Assembly: GCA_023415545.1 (NCBI GenBank)
Contig: JAEZKJ010000040.1
Span: forward strand, 1 to 9,168
Source: Bacteroidota bacterium
GTDB lineage: Bacteria; Bacteroidota; Bacteroidia; Bacteroidales; Bacteroidaceae
Reading direction: 5' to 3'
DNA length: 9,168 nt
A model generated the notes under the pieces. The model worked only from the letters and a program-made list of their open reading frames with translations. It ran no database searches and was not told where the DNA came from. The position numbers and the translations under genes are program-made. Positions 6,737 through 9,168 of the stretch are shown here, one piece after another. Each line of letters opens with the position of its first letter. The stretch's first letter is position 1.

Positions 6737-7183
6737 ATGGAAGGACAATCATATATTAAAGGTCTTCTTAGTGGAGTAGGTACATTGCTTATTGGCCTAA
6801 AGACTACCATGAAAGAATTCTTTACCAAGAAAGTTACCGAGCAATATCCGGAGAATAGAGATACACTGGAAATTTCACCACGTTTCCGCGGTCAATTAAT
6901 TATGCCATGCGATGAAAATGGAAACAACAAGTGTATTGCTTGTGGATTATGCCAAATAAGCTGTCCAAACGACACTATATCGATAACTACTGAGACTATT
7001 ACTGATGAGGAGACAGGTAAAAAGAAGAAGTTACTTGTGAAATATGAGTATGACTTAGGGTCGTGCATGTTTTGTCAACTTTGTGTGAATGCATGTCCAC
7101 ATGATGCCATAACATTCGATACTGAGTTTGAAAATGCAGTTTTCGACCGCTCTAAACTCTTCTTAACTCTGAATAAAAAATAA
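6737..7183 (+). CDS. nuoI: NADH-quinone oxidoreductase (complex I) subunit I
   Basis: NuoI is the 23-kDa-type ferredoxin-like subunit holding clusters N6a and N6b, which relay electrons to N2 in NuoB. Two complete 4Fe-4S motifs are visible: CIACGLCQISCP with Cys66, 69, 72 and 76, and CMFCQLCVNACP with Cys110, 113, 116 and 120. The N-terminus (about 1-30) is a moderately hydrophobic amphipathic segment (YIKGLLSGVGTLLIGLKTT) that would lie on the membrane, followed by SPRFRGQL, a conserved family element. At 148 residues it is a little shorter than the E. coli protein (180) because of a short C-terminal tail. In an EFG-less complex this subunit is a plausible docking point for an electron donor. 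Assignment is secure. Confidence 0.96.
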   Translation: MEGQSYIKGLLSGVGTLLIGLKTTMKEFFTKKVTEQYPENRDTLEISPRFRGQLIMPCDENGNNKCIACGLCQISCPNDTISITTETITDEETGKKKKLLVKYEYDLGSCMFCQLCVNACPHDAITFDTEFENAVFDRSKLFLTLNKK

Positions 7184-7195
7184 AACAAAGATATT

Positions 7196-7699
7196 ATGAC
7201 ACTACAAATTATTGTATTCATTGTACTTGCACTATTCATCGGTATCTGTTCCGTATTATCGGTAACTACATCCCGAATATTACGTGCTGCTACATATCTT
7301 CTTTTTGTACTATTCGGTACAGCCGGAATCTATTTCCAGTTGAACTATGCATTTTTAGGAGCAGTACAACTACTTATTTATGCAGGAGGTATAACTGTTC
7401 TTTATGTTTTCAGTATACTTCTTACTTCAGCACAAGGAGATAAAGCCGAGAAATTAAAGAATAGCAAAATGGCTGCCGGATTCCTATCAACACTGGCAGG
7501 TCTTGCTATATGCCTTTTTGTGATGTTAAAACATGATTTTATTGAGCCAAGTTTCCAACCTGGTGAACTCGATGTAAAGACAATAGGGTTTACTTTGATG
7601 GGAATGGAAAAATATCAGTATGTATTACCATTCGAAGTGATAAGTATTCTTCTTCTGGCATGTATTGTTGGAGGAATAATGATAGCTCGTAAACGATAA
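7196..7699 (+). CDS. nuoJ: NADH-quinone oxidoreductase (complex I) subunit J
   Basis: NuoJ is a membrane subunit packed with NuoA and NuoK; its third helix moves during turnover to open the central water channel. The 167 residues have about five predicted helices (about 4-22, 30-48, 53-77, 92-111 and 145-163). The diagnostic segment NYAFLGAVQLLIYAGGITVL (50-69) contains the conserved glycine-bulged third helix, and VLPFEVISILLLACIVGGI (143-161) is the family's last helix. It starts at ATG 7196, 12 bases after nuoI, behind A-rich sequence, and is followed by nuoK after 12 bases. Length and motifs are ordinary. Confidence 0.95.
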   Translation: MTLQIIVFIVLALFIGICSVLSVTTSRILRAATYLLFVLFGTAGIYFQLNYAFLGAVQLLIYAGGITVLYVFSILLTSAQGDKAEKLKNSKMAAGFLSTLAGLAICLFVMLKHDFIEPSFQPGELDVKTIGFTLMGMEKYQYVLPFEVISILLLACIVGGIMIARKR

Positions 7700-7711
7700 A
7701 ACAGAGAAATT

Positions 7712-8020
7712 ATGGTACAGATGGAATATTATCTTATACTCTCCACATTTATGATGTTTGTGGGAATATATGGTTTCTTTACACGAAGAAATCTACTTGC
7801 TATACTTATCAGTGTTGAGTTGATACTCAACTCGGTAGATATCAATTTTGCTGTTTTCAACCGTTTTCTTTTTCCCGATCATTTTGAAGGACTCTTCTTT
7901 GCACTTTTTGCTATAGGAGTGAGTGCGGCAGAAACAGCAGTAGCTATTGCGATAATTATAAATATATACCGTAACATACGGAATATACAGATAAAGAATA
8001 TTAATGAAATGAAGGGATAA
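7712..8020 (+). CDS. nuoK: NADH-quinone oxidoreductase (complex I) subunit K
   Basis: NuoK is a small three-helix antiporter-like membrane subunit (related to MrpC) contributing a proton path. At 102 residues it is almost exactly the E. coli length. The two functional membrane glutamates are present: Glu36 in ISVELILNSVDINF and Glu74 in GVSAAETAVAIAI. Using ATG 7712, the first glutamate falls at position 36 as in E. coli; the ATG at 7721 would shorten the protein by three residues and cannot be excluded. The C-terminus after residue 85 is a polar tail rich in Asn and Ile. nuoL follows after 28 bases. Confidence 0.95.
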   Translation: MVQMEYYLILSTFMMFVGIYGFFTRRNLLAILISVELILNSVDINFAVFNRFLFPDHFEGLFFALFAIGVSAAETAVAIAIIINIYRNIRNIQIKNINEMKG

Positions 8021-8048
8021 TTGTCGCTTCATCATATACAAAAAAGAT

Positions 8049-8876
8049 ATGGATTATACTATTCTTATACTACTTCTACCCTTTCTGAGTTTCCTTCTTT
8101 TAGGACTCACAGGAATGTATATGAAGAACAGAGTTGCAGGAATAATTGGCACACTCTCTATGGCTACGGTGGCATGCCTCTCCTACTACACAGCCTTTTC
8201 GTTTTTTACCGGTCCAAGAGATGCTGAAGGAGTATTGCAAGCAATCACAGCTTGGAACATCAATTGGCTTCCTTTCACCTCTAATCTATCTATAGACCTC
8301 GGTTTTTTGATTGATCCAATTTCGGCGATGATGTTAGTAGTGATATCAACAGTTTCACTAATGGTACACATCTACTCATTTGGATATATGCATGGCGAGA
8401 AGGGATTCCAACGTTATTATGCTTTTCTAAGTCTCTTTACAATGTCAATGCTTGGATTAGTTGTTGCTACAAACATATTCCAAATGTATATATTTTGGGA
8501 ACTTGTTGGTGTATCATCTTATCTGCTTATTGGTTTCTACTATACTAAAGATGCAGCTGTTGCAGCAAGTAAAAAGGCTTTTATTGTAACTCGATTTGCC
8601 GATTTAGGCTTTTTGATAGGCATACTTATATATGGATATTATGCAGGTACTTTCTCATTTTCTCCACAAGAGAATGCGCTGATAAATGCAGGGTTCTTAA
8701 TACCACTTGCCCTTGGACTTATGTTCGTTGGTGGAGCAGGAAAAAGTGCTATGTTCCCTCTTCATATATGGTTACCTGATGCTATGGAGGGTCCAACGCC
8801 TGTTAGTGCTTTGATACATGCTGCAACAATGGTTGTTGCCGGCGTATATTTAGTAGCTCGAATGTTTCCCGTTTGA
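8049..8876 (+). CDS. nuoL: NADH-quinone oxidoreductase subunit L, C-terminally truncated
   Basis: NuoL is the distal Mrp-antiporter-like proton pump of complex I, normally about 610-650 residues with 16 helices and a long lateral helix. Only 275 codons are present before an in-frame TGA. The N-terminal half is well conserved: SIDLGFLIDPISAMML, IFWELVGVSSYLLIGF with Glu151 (equivalent to the E. coli helix-5 glutamate), GGAGKSAMFPLHIWLPDAM with Lys232 (helix-7 lysine), and EGPTPVSALIHAATMVVAG with the helix-8 His. Similarity runs to LVARMFPV, then stops abruptly. Missing are about the last eight helices, including the C-terminal proton-path lysine, and the lateral helix. nuoM and nuoN do not follow. 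No frameshifted continuation is visible downstream. The reading frame before the break is clean, so decay by point mutation is unlikely. It is either a recent deletion or insertion pseudogene, or an assembly join. Confidence 0.9.
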   Translation: MDYTILILLLPFLSFLLLGLTGMYMKNRVAGIIGTLSMATVACLSYYTAFSFFTGPRDAEGVLQAITAWNINWLPFTSNLSIDLGFLIDPISAMMLVVISTVSLMVHIYSFGYMHGEKGFQRYYAFLSLFTMSMLGLVVATNIFQMYIFWELVGVSSYLLIGFYYTKDAAVAASKKAFIVTRFADLGFLIGILIYGYYAGTFSFSPQENALINAGFLIPLALGLMFVGGAGKSAMFPLHIWLPDAMEGPTPVSALIHAATMVVAGVYLVARMFPV

Positions 8877-8999
8877 AAGTTGTTTAAGTTTTAAGACTTT
8901 GGGACTATAGAAAGTTCTATTTGAACTATGCTTGAATAAGTAAAAAAATGATACTGTAAATGGGATGAAAATGAGTTATTTGTCAACATATATACTTAA
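8877..8999. other. Gene-free AT-rich spacer between nuoL break and convergent gene
   Basis: This 123-base stretch has stops in all plus frames and no recognisable nuoL, nuoM or transposase remnants. It contains a small near-palindrome, ATAGAA-AG-TTCTAT (8907-8920). No GC-rich stem with a T run is evident on either strand, although transcription from both sides would converge here. The nuoL homology boundary lies at or within a few bases of its left edge. Confidence 0.5.
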
Positions 9000-9168
9000 T
9001 TAAGCCATAGGAGGTTTATTATATGTTTTTTTGGTTTTAAGCAGTAAAATATGGACTGTTACAGCTGCTCCAACAATAATTAAAAGTATAACAAGGTAAC
9101 TTTGATGTGAAAAAATAATTAATGAGGTTACCAGGACAGTCCATAAAAAAAGGATACTTTTTAATTTA
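9000..9168 (-). CDS. Probable YbaN/DUF454-family inner membrane protein, C-terminal end only
   Basis: On the minus strand a frame is open from the right window edge to a TAA at 9002-9000, giving 55 codons of a C-terminus; the start lies outside the window. The residues form two hydrophobic helices: SILFLWTVLVTSLIIF, then a short HQSY turn, then LVILLIIVGAAVTVHIL. A basic tail, LLKTKKTYNKPP, follows. The pattern of a last helix ending in VTVHIL followed by LKT closely resembles what I remember of Bacteroidetes members of the DUF454 (YbaN) family of small membrane proteins of unknown function. The coding character, convergent orientation and lack of internal stops support a real gene. Family assignment is from memory of a short segment and is moderate. 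Confidence 0.6.
   Translation of the reverse strand, partial: KLKSILFLWTVLVTSLIIFSHQSYLVILLIIVGAAVTVHILLLKTKKTYNKPPMA

Noticed and set aside
8021..8227. 68-codon plus-strand ORF overlapping the nuoL start
   Set aside because: It is an out-of-frame reading of nuoL; the nuoL frame has conserved motifs and this one does not.
8873..8911. Continuation of NuoL by a +1 frameshift (FES after MFPV)
   Set aside because: Only twelve residues precede a stop and they lack the hydrophobic helix-9 pattern of NuoL.
8870..9000. Insertion sequence end at the nuoL break
   Set aside because: No terminal inverted repeat, target duplication or transposase fragment is visible; the neighbouring ORF is a YbaN-like membrane protein.

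Overview
The window looks like a chromosomal segment of an AT-rich member of Bacteroidota, most likely Bacteroidales. Three things point there: a complex I operon with the layout nuoA-B-CD(fused)-H-I-J-K-L and no nuoE, nuoF or nuoG; dxs followed directly by trkA; and start codons mostly preceded by A/T-rich sequence rather than Shine-Dalgarno motifs. Genus cannot be assigned from the sequence alone.

Layout. Positions 1-1206 hold the 3' two thirds of dxs (isoprenoid precursor synthesis), running in from the left edge. Positions 1218-2558 hold trkA, the cytosolic NAD-binding regulator of Trk-type potassium uptake; no trkH follows it. Positions 2559-3124 are an AT-rich zone rich in inverted repeats. 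It contains one orphan ORF (2614-2985) with a signal-peptide-like N-terminus, then a 139-base leader before nuoA with a weak Bacteroidetes-type -7 element. Positions 3125-8876 are a tightly packed plus-strand nuo operon: nuoA, nuoB, nuoCD, nuoH, nuoI, nuoJ, nuoK and a nuoL that stops after 275 codons. Positions 8877-8999 hold no gene. Positions 9000-9168 (minus strand) carry the last 55 codons of a small membrane protein resembling the YbaN/DUF454 family, converging on nuoL.

How the genes work together. NuoB, NuoCD and NuoI form the hydrophilic connecting module, with Fe-S clusters and the quinone site. NuoA, H, J and K form the proximal membrane arm, and NuoL should be the distal antiporter-like pump. 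Without NuoEFG there is no NADH-dehydrogenase module here, so the electron donor is probably not NADH directly; a ferredoxin or flavodoxin is one possibility. All visible key residues are intact up to the nuoL break.

Main anomaly. nuoL ends abruptly at about 45% of its normal length, right after its conserved eighth-helix region, and nuoM and nuoN are absent; an unrelated convergent gene follows. This is either a real deletion or rearrangement that removed the distal pump module, or a chimeric assembly join. I see no new defence system, CRISPR array, RNA gene or complete mobile element.
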